Source: Moringa oleifera | Lineage: Eukaryota > Streptophyta > Magnoliopsida > Brassicales > Moringaceae | Direction of reading: 5' to 3' | Length of the DNA stretch: 64,000 nucleotides | NCBI GenBank assembly: GCA_021397835.1 | Contig: JAJFZO010000724.1 | Coordinates: 186,001 to 250,000, forward strand | Part shown: positions 38,042 to 49,327 of the stretch, piece by piece | Position numbering within the stretch: position 1 is the first letter of the stretch | How the letters are laid out: each line of letters starts with the position of its first letter | Notes under the pieces: generated by a model | What the model saw: only the letters and a program-made list of their open reading frames with translations | The model's database searches: none | What the model was told of the DNA's origin: nothing | Translations under genes and position numbers: made by a program

Positions 38042-38522
38042 TAAATTTACTTTAGCACAGAAAGAAACCCATTTACAATGACATCAATTGACTAAACATT
38101 TAAGAAAGAACATCATAGTTCCAGCAAACAAAAATTTGACAGTCTCTCTCAAAAAACAATAGCGCCTTCGGAGAATGCAGTCTATGCTGCTACACTCTAT
38201 ATATGCATGGACGTATCTGCAAAGCCTTCAATCAAAAGATGAAACCAAGACGTAATCTTTACAATACTTCAGCAAAGTCCTAGAAGGCAGCAACCCAATA
38301 ATCAGTATGTTTTTAGTGAAGCTTAATTCAAATAAAGATCTTGTGTGCGAAGCCCATTTCTTATTTAGTGATTACAAGAAAAAATCGAAGGATCAGCTAT
38401 CCCCCAACAAAGACAAACAATGCAATTCTCGAATCATATCAAAAGAACAAGCTAAAAAAAAAAAAAAGAAAAGCTGAAAAGACAAAAGGAATCATACTCG
38501 ATAAAGACTTTGGTTCTGCCAT
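37539..38522 (-). CDS. Small charged protein with an internal repeat, function unknown
   Basis: Two exons, 38498-38522 and 37539-37786, encode 90 residues starting MAEPKSLSK. The protein carries two copies of a short motif: VKAPNIFERAKEEIEAAI and, after a His/Asp-rich linker (SPHHHKETHG, DDIDENTP), VKGPNVFERVKEEIEALV. The repeats look helical and amphipathic. No signal peptide or membrane segment was seen. I recognise the sequence pattern as a conserved small plant protein without a known function. The 711-nt intron contains a compound (AT)n(AG)n microsatellite. Splicing phase is supported: A from exon 1 plus AA from exon 2 makes the Lys9 codon. Confidence 0.75.
37995..38040. repeat. Compound (AT)n-(AG)n microsatellite
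   Basis: About 13 AT units run into 10 AG units within the intron of the small charged-protein gene. Confidence 0.95.
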
Positions 38523-40764
38523 TGTTACACCTGCGGCAAGTTTCGCGTTGATACTTTTCGTCAGTTAGGGTAGGTGGCCATGGCCGCATCACGACCGTAA
38601 ACGTAATGGAACTTATCTCATCGACTGGTACCTAGTGATGGGTTCTTAAGACCCAAGATACCAAGCCCTTAATTGGGCACGGGGAGCGACCAAAGCCCGA
38701 CATTTTACGGCCCTTCACCTAGGGCTTGCCTTTATTTTTCCCGATAATAAAACTGTTGTTTTTTTGTAAAATTAATTATTTTAAAAAAAATTATACAAGT
38801 TTTTTATATTTAAAATTTTCAAAAAAATAATTTAATGTATTATCACAAAATTATTAAAATTTATTTTTTAATATTTTCTGACAAACGTAAACAAATAACT
38901 AATTGATCAAAATTGTGACAAAAAAGAAAAAAAATTAGGGTAAACATTACCTGAAAAAAAATCAACTCTATGAGAAACGTTAAAATAAATAAATAATATA
39001 ATTAAAAATTACGATATTATTTTTGTAAATAAGTCTGTCTTTGCAAGAATGTTTTGTTAAAATAAAAAATAAAAAAAAATCAAAGCAATAAACTAAATTC
39101 TTCTATAAAAGAGAAAAAAAAATTATTGCCAAATATGACTTATCCCTCCGCTGGCATTGAACTTCAAGACCAAGAACCTAAATGTGAAAGAAAACAAAAT
39201 TTGAAAAACAGAAAAGGAAATCATGAAAATGTTTGAAGAAGTCGCGATCATGTGCACATAATTAGACAAAAAATTAAAAAAAAAAGGAAAAAAGAAATCT
39301 TTTTCATTCAAACTTGACCGTGAAACACTATAAATATATATAATGCCAAAGCATGGTACACGTACCAAATCAATTTTCCACCAAAGTTTGATTTCTCATT
39401 AATTTATATGCACATGTGAGATATTCACTTTTAACCCTAATTAAGGCCGAAATCAAATTGCAATTGACCTACGAGGATTCTCAATAGTCAAAAGTATCAT
39501 ATCAACATGTTCATATCTAGGGTTTATATCGATATATACATAATTCTCAAATGATTATTAGAATTTCTTCAAGCAATACCCAATAATTATTCACGTGTTA
39601 ATGTTCACGGAGACCAACTCTTTACACCTTTATTTCAATCTCATTACTACCTACTCTTCTTTAGTGCTTAGACCAAGACAATATGCATGTTTAGATCAGA
39701 AAAAGTATATACGATCGCATCCAATTAAAAAATACATATATTGGATATATCATTAAAATTTTCTACTAATTACTTAATTCTTAATAAAAATATAAAATAA
39801 AATTTATTATATATCGATATAAAAATAAATAAGGACATTTCAATAATTCATTTCATGAAATTGTCAAGTTTTTTTTTTTGATATTTTTAAAAAATTAAAC
39901 ATAATTCGAATTGATATAAACCCATGATTTTTCTTGACAGTAATGTGTAATTTACTCTTAAATTTGGTATTATTTTCAATTATCATGTGATTTTTCAATT
40001 TGATTTAATTCGTTGGGTTTGATTGAAAGGGAAGAATGTCAATGAAAAACCTAATTGACTCAAATTAGAAAGAAATTAAGAATCGGTTTGAGTGCCTCAA
40101 GGCCATCCAGTGTTGGACGGAGATTGCTCGCGTATCGCGTGGGGGGCATGCAAGGGGGTCCACACACAGGACGGTGACGTTTCAAAAGATGAACACTAAC
40201 AAACCGACAAGAGTCCGTTCATGCTCGGGTCTCCTCTTGACGGCTGCTTCTCTACGGCAGATCGAAAGGTCGTTTCTATTTTGCTCATTGCAAAACGCGT
40301 TCACAACCAAAACCGAATTTCCAATTACCGCGAATTCCGACAGTAATATCGTATGACAAGATTACGGTGTCATCTGTTTTGATTTCTTTTTATAAATTAA
40401 AATATTATATATATGTTTCATAGTATTAATATATAAAAATAATAAAATGAAATTTAATTAATAATTTGTTTTATTAAATTATCATATATCATAATTTTTT
40501 TTAAAAAGTAGAAATTTCAAATCTCTTATATCATTTCATTAAATATTATATTTGACATAAGTGAAAACATTATAACTCTTTAAAAAAAAAAAAGAACCAA
40601 CAATCGGTTGAAATTTAACAAAAGATTTGTCATTACGTATTTAATTTATTACAATAAAGTAAACTTTAATAAACGTTAATAGTATTTATAAAAATTATTT
40701 ATAATTTTGTTAAAAAAAGTTGTCATCAAAGTTTTTCTCATCTACAAATGAAGGTGAAGCATTC

Positions 40765-40788
40765 AATAATAATAATAATAATAATAAT
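40765..40788. repeat. (AAT)n microsatellite
   Basis: About eight perfect AAT units in AT-rich intergenic DNA. Confidence 0.95.
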
Positions 40789-41620
40789 TAAAGACACTGA
40801 TAATTCTGTAAAAAATGGTCATAAAAAAATATTTGAATTTTCAAAGTGAAAAAATAAATGGGAATTTTGTGAAAAATTAATAATGACGAAAGGCTGACGA
40901 ATTCTGTGTATTGGAACTGACTGTTATTTGTTATTTGAAAGATCGTGTCTGTATCAATATTTGTTCAGTGACAAGAAGCTATAGAAAACGAGAGGCAGCT
41001 AGCCCGTTTGTCTGTTGTGATGGGAGAGGGAAAGAGAGAGAGAGTAATTCCATTACTGATGTGAAACATTAAAGCAGAAACAACATTTAGGGCATTTTGC
41101 ATCAGAAAGAGATGAACTGTGTAAAAACATTAAATTATCCAAAGAGACATAAAGCTTAGTTGTACGACTAGAAAACATCGATGTCAGGTTTTTTGGTCAA
41201 TGGACTGTGAAGAAAGCTGGCATGTAAGTCATGACGCGTATGGCGGAATCAAACCAGAGTAAACCCAAATACGTTAGATCTTGTTATACGAATTCCGAGT
41301 ATGAATGACTCTGCAGTCTGCATGTATATTGACCATTATTACTCCTTTACGTGTCCGTTGATCCTACGTCTGCATATTTGCATGGGAAAACATTGATTGT
41401 GACTAGTCGTGAGGCCGGCTCGATGGGTTCCCTTGTGAAAGTATGAGGTTTCGCATTCGATCCGCACGGACATACAACATGATAAACTTGAGGAAATTGG
41501 AGATAAACCCATGTGGTAAGCGAGGACGGGTCAAATATGGTGATGATCGCTCTCTTCGTTCTTTCAGTAACTCCCTTCGTGTTCTTAGTCTGTGTCATCT
41601 TTAAGGGCTTATCCATGCTC

Positions 41621-41628
41621 TATATATA
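41621..41628 (+). promoter_or_regulatory. Candidate TATA box of the IQM gene
   Basis: TATATATA lies about 150 bp before the leader donor at 41775. A second TATATATA with a trailing AG run at about 41692-41706 is an alternative. Confidence 0.4.
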
Positions 41629-42074
41629 GACGGAGGAATCAAACAGTTATGCACAAGTACGTGAACTAATAAACTCGCCTGCACGTTCTTATATATATAG
41701 AGAGAGAAAGACTCTGGATTTCATCAAAAGGAACAGAAAAAACTTGTGAGATTCTGATTAATTTCTAGTTTCAGGTATGTAACTTCATCGATCTTTCACT
41801 CTGTAAATACTTATTTTTCATTTATTGATGATTAGTTCCTTGATTGATTGATTTCTTTTGTCTGAAGTTCTAATGACTTTATGATATTATTAAATTTCTG
41901 GGTGATCTGCAGAACTTTTGATCAATATTGCTGCATTTTTCGGTTGTAATAAAGCTTCCTGTTTGATTTATAAATTGCAAATCTTGTTCAGCTTGGTCAA
42001 CTGGTGACAGTAAAATATATAGAGCAGTGAAAGGGAGCAGAGAGTGTTTGGTTTAAGAAAACACTGACAAGGAA

Positions 42075-44576
42075 ATGGTGTTCATAGCAACCAACAGGAA
42101 GGAAATGCTGAGAATAACCAGCTTCAAGAAAAGAGAACTGCAGCACATCGATGATACACTGGGTCACCAGCTAGATAATGTGCTTTTTAGAGAATCTATA
42201 AGCATGAAGAAGAAGCGACCGGGCACATTAAATTTAAAGCTGCAAGCAGCTCCTCCATTGAAAAATCTAACTGCAACTAGCAAGAATCCTGAAGCTGGAA
42301 CAATCGCCTCACCAGAACCAGCCAATGTGTCTTCTCCAAGTGCAGAAGGTGAACTCACTGCAGCAGCAATTAAGCTGCAGAAATTCTACAAGAGTTACCG
42401 CACGCGAAGAAACCTAGCAGATTGTGCTGTTGTTGTCGAGGAGCTCTGGTAATTACTTTTCTCTACATCAACTGCAGCTTCTGGCCAAAGTATTCATAAA
42501 TCTGATTTTCGGTTCCTGTATCTCTTCCAGGTGGAAGGCACTGGAGTTTGCAGCATTGAAGCGTAGTTCAGTATTGTTCTTCCGTGTTGATAGATCAGAA
42601 ACTGCAGCTTCACGTTGGGCACGGGCCAGGACTCTGGCTGCCAAGGTACGTAGCCTTATATTATATGCTGCATGTGAAGTAGAACTCAAGATTCATAAAA
42701 CTTTTGAAGATTAGCAAACAAGTTATTTAAGGTCATTCTCAATTCAACGTTGGACTTAGACCCTTATTCCTTTCATTGTTTGCTTGTAGTTAGGGAAGGG
42801 TTTGTTGAAAGATGAGAAGGCCCAGAAATTGGCTCTGAGGCATTGGCTTGAAGCTGTAAGTCCACTGTTTCCAATACTTTTATGGCAGCATCTGGCTAAT
42901 CTTGATTTTCAGTCAACTGACAGGAAAAATTTTCGTCCAATTCAGATTGACTCAATTGAAATTGGCTTTTTCTTACAATTACTGTGGAGAGCTTAATTTC
43001 TCACCTTTGACTAGTTAATTCGTTTTTGTGTTCTGCAATGTTGGAATTCATGGACACATTGACTGATAATACCCTTGCGTTTCATGCACAGATTGATCCA
43101 CGACATAGATACGGTCACAATCTGCACTTTTACTATGATATCTGGTTCGCTAGTGAGAGTTCTCAACCTTTCTTCTACTGGTAATACTGGAATGTGAACA
43201 CATATATAGAACCGTCATTCAATTAATTTCTCTTAAAGATTCAAATTTTCATCCTCGGATTTCCTAATTTTTGTTTTTCTCAAATTCAGGTTGGATGTCG
43301 GAGATGGGAAGGAACTAAATCTTGAGAAGTGCCCAAGAACCAAACTACAGCATGAATGCATCGCCTACCTTGGATCGGTAAGAAAATTACATCAGATCAC
43401 TTGTCATAGCTATGATCAGTTTATATATGTTATAGATATATCCTTCTGATCATTAATTTTGGCGGCAGAAGGACTTTCTGCCATTGAAGAAAATCAAAGG
43501 TCATTAAGTTTCCAAAGTAGAGAAGTAGAATAAAAGAAGAGACTTGACTTATTGTCTGCTCTTGCAGAAAGAGAGGAAAGCATACGAAGTGATCGTGAAG
43601 GAGGGGAAGCTTGTGTACAGGCAAAGTAGGGATTATGTAGACACCAGAGAAGGTAGTAAGTGGATATTTGTGCTGAGTACGTCAAGGAATTTGTACATCG
43701 GAGAGAAGAAGAAAGGTCACTTTCAGCACTCTAGTTTCCTCGCCGGAGCTGCCACCATCGCATCCGGCCGATTGGTCGTAAACAATGGAGTCCTTAAGGT
43801 ATATAGTACTGTAGGTATATATACTTTTTCCGTGTATATATATATGTTGACTTGATGAGAATATGTTCTCAATATATGTAATCTTTTGACACGAAATGCT
43901 TCATCTTGGTTAGGCTATATGGGCTTACAGCGGACATTATCGTCCCACTGAAGAGAATTTCATCGAGTTTTGTCGATTCTTGGAGGAACAAAGCTTAGAC
44001 TTAACAAACGTTAAAGTAAGTAACTAAGCACTAAATCTTTCATTTTAAATGTTTATCTGCATATTTTTCGGAACAACAGAAAATCTTAATCGATCCAGCA
44101 TTTTAAGAGGATTCATACAATAATCCTACATGAAACTTACGCATTTGCTTGTGATTTCTCCCCAGAAATGCCCGGTGGACGATGATATTCATCCTAGAGC
44201 TACTAACGACGACATGAAACCAAGATCTCCCATCAGCACTAAACCTAACCCTAACGTTGAACCGGCACTGGATCCATGTGAAGACACCAAGCAGACCACC
44301 ATGGCAAAGGGTACTATTAGTGAAATGGAGGTTGCTCTGCCATGCAAGAAGTGGACTACAGGTGCTGGTCCTCGGATCAGCTGCGTGAGAGACTACCCAG
44401 CAAGGCTGCAATTTCAGGCGCTTGAGAAGCTTCACCTGTCACCAAGGGTAAAACCCGGGGTACCCAGTTATGGTCCGATCCCTTCTCCAAGACCAAGTCC
44501 CAAAATCCGCCTTTCTCCGAGACTCGCATACATGGGGCTTGTTAGCCCTAGGGTTCATATTTCTTCTGTTAATTAA
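42075..44576 (+). CDS. IQ domain-containing protein of the IQM family
   Basis: Eight exons join in frame: 42075-42448, 42531-42645, 42790-42855, 43092-43180, 43290-43377, 43568-43798, 43914-44015 and 44166-44576. The product is 491 residues. An IQ calmodulin-binding motif lies at about residues 97-112 ([17 protein letters not shown]), followed by [16 protein letters not shown]. The plant-specific IQM core continues with [63 protein letters not shown] and [16 protein letters not shown]. The tail is Ser/Pro-rich ([10 protein letters not shown]). IQM proteins bind calmodulin without calcium and take part in stress and hormone responses; IQM1 stimulates catalase in Arabidopsis. The glycine of the IQ consensus is serine here. 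Exact paralogue unknown. It is followed 1.4 kb downstream by an IQD gene on the same strand. Confidence 0.94.
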
Positions 44577-46009
44577 CTAATTATACTAAAATCCTAGCTA
44601 ACCACTTCCACACAAGATAATTAATCCGCATTTTAATCCGCTTAATTGTTCATCAGATTATTTTTTTCTTCCTCTTTAAGAGAATTTTTTGTTGTAATCA
44701 TAGTTCAAAAATTAATTATTTATATCAATAAAATTATATACCAAAGTTTTTCCCACCCCCTGTTTCTTATGTAACCATATTTGGTTAATGTTTTAGATAA
44801 AAGTTTGTATTTTTCAAAGCTTTAAACATTATATTAAAATAATATAAATTATTCTTATGAAATTGTCTCAATAATTAAAAAAACAAGATATTTCATTCAA
44901 ACCGCATAGACAACGTTTTAATTAAATAATAAAATATTTCATATTATTTATGAAAATTATCTAGTAGACTTAAGATGACCTTACACTTTGGATGAGTTCT
45001 TGCTACCGAAAAATATAAAATAAAATTATAAATTAGAAGAGGCCCCTTCAATGGCTGTGGTGCAAGGCCTATCAATAAAAGAGAGAGAATTAATATTGAC
45101 AAATTAAACTAATTTAATTGGAAAATAAATATAAAAATAATATAATTTTATAATAATTTTAAAATAAATATTATTTAAAATTTTAAAATATTTTTAATTT
45201 TTATTTTAAACATCGAAAAGTATTCAAACATACATTTATTGATGGGAATTTGTTAAATTAAATTTTATTAAAGCATTAAAGATATTTAAGTTGAAGATGT
45301 TGTACAATCAATGTTAATTTAAATTTTTTTGGTAAATATAAAAAATATTCAAATTATTATCATAAAAAATTAAAATTTTTAAGTGTAAAAAAATACATTT
45401 CAAAAAAAGTTATTATTAAAAATTTTAAAAATTTATACTAATAATTTATGAATAAAAAGTATTTATTTTATTTATTTTTAAAAATATTTTCATAATAAAA
45501 ATATGCTTAGTTTATAATAGCTTAAATTTAAATTTACATTTAAATTAATTTTTTAACCTGTTTGATTATGTTTTAATATGTTTGAAGATGTTTTACAATT
45601 TAGGATAAAAATTAGAAGAAATAATATCTTTAAAGTTAAATAAAATTTATCTTAATCTTTATATTAAAGAGGAAATGAGGAGAGAGAGAGAGAGAGAGAG
45701 ATAAATGAGAGGGCTGAGGCAGCGAAAAGTCAAAAGATCCGTTACAATTTCAGATTCTCCATTCAATTTCAAATTCAAACGCGTCTTCTCTCTCTCCCTC
45801 TCTCTCTCTCCCCAATTAAACACTCGCTAAAGCCGGCTCTTGGCACAAACTACAAACCCCCAACGTCTCTCTCTCTCAATTACAGTTTCAAAGTGTCTGA
45901 AAGTATTTCTCTATCTCTCTCTCTCTCTCTCAATTTACAGTTTCAAAGTGTCCGAAATTTTTGATTTTGGCAGCTCTGTTTCGCGCAAACAGGCGACGAC
46001 TTCGTGATA
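44577..46009 (+). other. IQM 3' flank and IQD promoter/leader
   Basis: Very AT-rich from 44.6 to 45.66 kb, then a (GA)n tract at 45680-45701 and a CT-rich leader. Two near-identical modules of CT run plus CAAT(T)TACAG plus TTTCAAAGTG occur at 45867-45903 and 45920-45957, just before the IQD start codon. Confidence 0.65.
45680..45701. repeat. (GA)n microsatellite
   Basis: A perfect AG run upstream of the IQD leader. Confidence 0.95.
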
Positions 46010-48590
46010 ATGGGTGCTTCGGGGAAATGGATCAAATCACTGATTACTATCAAGAAGCCAAACGTCACTGAGCAAGTAATTTCCGGAAAAGGAAAATTCA
46101 TTCCTTTTTTAATTTCCTTATTTTCTCTGTTTTTATTATTTTTTCTTTTGGATTTTTGTTTTTTCAGGAGAAAGTGTGTGAGAAGGGCACCAAGAAGAAA
46201 TGGAAACTATGGAGGAGCTCGTCAGACGGGTTCGGATCCTCATCAAAGGGTCTCAATAGCCACCGTGATGCATCGGAGGCTTCTGATACTTCTCCCGGGG
46301 CTGATGGTGCGTTCATCGCCGCTGTGGCCGCTGTGGTTCGTGCTCCACCGAAGGATTTCAAGTTGATCAAGCAAGAATGGGCTGCGATCCGCATCCAGAC
46401 TGCGTTTCGGGGCTTGTTGGTAAATCAAATTCTTTACTTCTGCCTTTTTAGTTCTGTGTTAGAGCAAACGCAGACATGCATACAAAATTGGTCTCTGTTT
46501 CCACAGTTCCTAGTTTGCGATGATTTTTTAAAATCTAAGTTTCTGGGAGGTTATATTTCTCAAATTCTGTGAAGCTGATCCATTTATCTGAACTCAAATG
46601 CTCTGCAAACATGCCATTAAAGATGTACCTATATGTAAATAGCGCAGTTTCTGGTTAAAGTAGGTTTGGGCTTTTGGTCTAGCTTTAGAACAACTATGAT
46701 TTTGTAAAGTTACAGGCCTCTTCTCGGTTAAGCTACCTCTTGTTATAGACAGTAATAAGCATTAAGAGACTTAATCTCAGCACTGGCTATAAATATGATT
46801 GGTTCGTTGCTGTGTGATGCTACCCAAAAGATGACACCACAAGGTTCAAATATTTGTAGGCCAGGCTAGATTGAGATGTGTTTGATTAACTTCTAATTAC
46901 ACAGTTCTTCAATGGTTTAAGAGCTCATAGAAGCTTAGTATGAAAAATTTAATTAGAATGTCACATTGGTGATAGAAGAGATGAGAAGACTGGTCTTGGC
47001 AGGTTGGAGAATATCATTTATTGCATACAAAACAGTGGTGGAACATTGCCTCCTTTTCCTTTCATTTCTTCTGTTTTCTAAATGACCAAATGATATTGTT
47101 GTATTCTAAGCTAACAATACCATTCAAAAATTTGGCTGGGTATCCATTCTATTTGTGGTCATAATGGAATCGGGGATGGGGAACCGTTTCTGCACCGTTG
47201 TATGCTTGAAGTTTGAGAATAAGCAATCAGTTCAGCTGGCCAACTCTGCAAAATGCTTGTGTAGCTTGATTGCACAGTTCACTTGTAATTTGCCTGCTGT
47301 CGGCTGAAAACTTCTGAGAAATGCTTGATAATTTCCCCTTGGCTTGTGAGTTCCGTTTTGTTTATTGGGGATAATTGGATGGTTACAGGCTAGGAGGGCA
47401 CTGAGGGCCCTGAAAGCAGTGGTGAGAATTCAAGCCATATTCCGTGGTAGGCAGGTCCGGACGCAGGCTGCTGTGACATTGAGGTGCATGCAAGCTCTTG
47501 TTCGGGTTCAGGCAAGAGTACGGGCACGGCACGGCCAGATGTCTTCAGATGGGCAATCTGTGCAGAAATTATTGGATGATCCCACCAAGCAAGCTGTGGT
47601 AAGATGAGCAGATTTTGCAGACTCCATGGTATTATATTCCTTCCTTAGGTTTTAAAACAGAGTTGCTAATTTAATCTTCAATTACATCTTGATATTATCA
47701 GCGAGGATGGTGCAATAGCCCAGGAACTGCGGATGAAGTTAGAGCAAAGTTACAGATGAAGCAAGAAGGGGTCATCAAGAGGGAAAGAGCAATTGCATAC
47801 TCCCTCTCTCAACAGGTAATGAAGTTGATAATGGATTTCTTTGACTTTATTTATGTTATTCAGGAAGAACAATTCGAAATCTTATCAACTTGAGTTTCAA
47901 CGTGTATAATTTACTTGGTTTCAGCAATCAAGATTGTGTGCCAGTCCGACTTCAAGGACAAACAAGAAAACAACCTCTCTGAAGCAGCACAGGTTAGATA
48001 AGCACAGTCCAGGATTCAACTGGCTTGAACGTTGGATGGCAGCAAAGCCATGGGAAAGCAAGATGATGGAAGATATTCACAGTGATCCTTATTCTGATAT
48101 GACTTCCTTCCACAGGAAAAGTGAAGATCACAGTTCAGGTTTTTATTCATCCGAGTATGATTCCATTAAGGTAACTAGGAACAATGTCACAACTAGAGTT
48201 CTTGCAAAACCTCCTGTAGTTAGCCAAATTATGAGATCATCTTCTGGGCCAAGTTCTGAATCCCTACGTGATGAGGGCTCAGCATCAACTCTGTCTACAT
48301 CCCCATCTCCAACTGCAGTTTCCAGCAATACCCAGTTGGTGGACAGAGTAGAAGATAGTTATTACCGGAAACCTAGCTACATGAACTTCACAGAGTGTAC
48401 CAAAACTAAGCAAAAGGCTTGCAGGTATTCTTCCTCAAACACACAGAAGCTTATGATCAAGGATTTCCAGTTTCAAAAGAAATCCATTCCCCTATCTAAT
48501 GGAGACACAAGGACCACCGCTGGTTCCGATCCTTTGTATAATTCATGCAAGGATCTCTATGCAACTGTCCCCTTGGATAGACATGAGTGA
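46010..48590 (+). CDS. IQD (IQ67-domain) calmodulin-binding protein, IQD6-8-like
   Basis: Five exons join in frame: 46010-46075, 46168-46419, 47389-47598, 47702-47815 and 47925-48590, giving 435 residues. The N-terminus [12 protein letters not shown] and the basic KKKWKLWR are typical. The IQ67 domain spans about residues 90-150: [18 protein letters not shown], then [17 protein letters not shown] and [14 protein letters not shown]. An intron splits the first IQ motif in phase 0 after GLL, as in the whole family. Conserved C-terminal blocks include [29 protein letters not shown] and [14 protein letters not shown], which point to the IQD6-8 group. IQD proteins bind calmodulin and microtubules and guide cell shape and wall patterning. 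Intron 2 is nearly 1 kb. Confidence 0.95.
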
Positions 48591-49282
48591 ACCCGAAACA
48601 GATGGTGGTATAAGAGCGATAAGCACCATGATCATCAAGTCACAGGTTTCAATTCAACAGCTTGTTGCTCTATTTTGAAACCATTCGAGATTCATAGAGA
48701 TCCAGGAGAATTGTTTTAGAAGTATATACTTGTTAGTACAGATATTAGTGTAGGAATTTGACTGAATGTGCTTAAGATTCTCAGTATTGAAGCCATGGCT
48801 TCCAAAGCTTACTATTAAGTTTGTGGTGATACAGTTTGCTAATGACTTTATAGAACAGATTGCCAAAAAAGTTATTCCAAAATGAGTGGAACAGCAAAAA
48901 AGTTGCGAACTTTTGATTGATGTGATTAGCAATCTTGAGGCTTTACACGACATGTCTTCAGTTAAGCAAACTGAATTATTATCTTTGTTAAGACACATGT
49001 GAGAATCATATGGTGAAATGAAGACTTGACAACTATGGTATTTTGTTGCAGCATGGATCATGACTCCGTCATTCACGCAACAAGAGGAGGACCACAGGCA
49101 TCACAATCAGCATCACAATCAACCTTAACTGATGTATTATGGATCAGCAAATTAAAGATTCAATCTTTAAGCAATAACAAGAAACGGGAAAAGGAAACGA
49201 AGAAAGAAAAGATTCGAAAACGAAAATTGTATCGTAAGAAGAACTAGAAAGGAGAAGAAAAGAGAAAGTGGGAATCTTTAGT

Positions 49283-49288
<6 letters not shown>

Positions 49289-49322
<34 letters not shown>
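49289..49322. repeat. (AT)n microsatellite
   Basis: About 17 perfect AT units downstream of the IQD gene. Confidence 0.95.

Positions 49323-49327
<5 letters not shown>

Larger units (their letters stand above)
38523..42074. other. Divergent intergenic region before the IQM gene
   Basis: 38523-38720 is GC-richer and holds the promoter of the small minus-strand gene. AT-rich DNA follows to 40.05 kb, with a GC-richer island at 40085-40370 and another at 41340-41600. An (AAT)n run lies at 40765-40788. The IQM leader begins near 41650 with a leader intron (donor CAG|GTATGT at 41775). No coding exon was supported in between. Confidence 0.6.

Noticed and set aside
41347..41616. 89-codon minus-strand ORF with several Cys and Pro
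   Set aside because: No recognised domain, no neighbouring exon and no homologous pattern; probably a chance ORF in a GC-richer patch.
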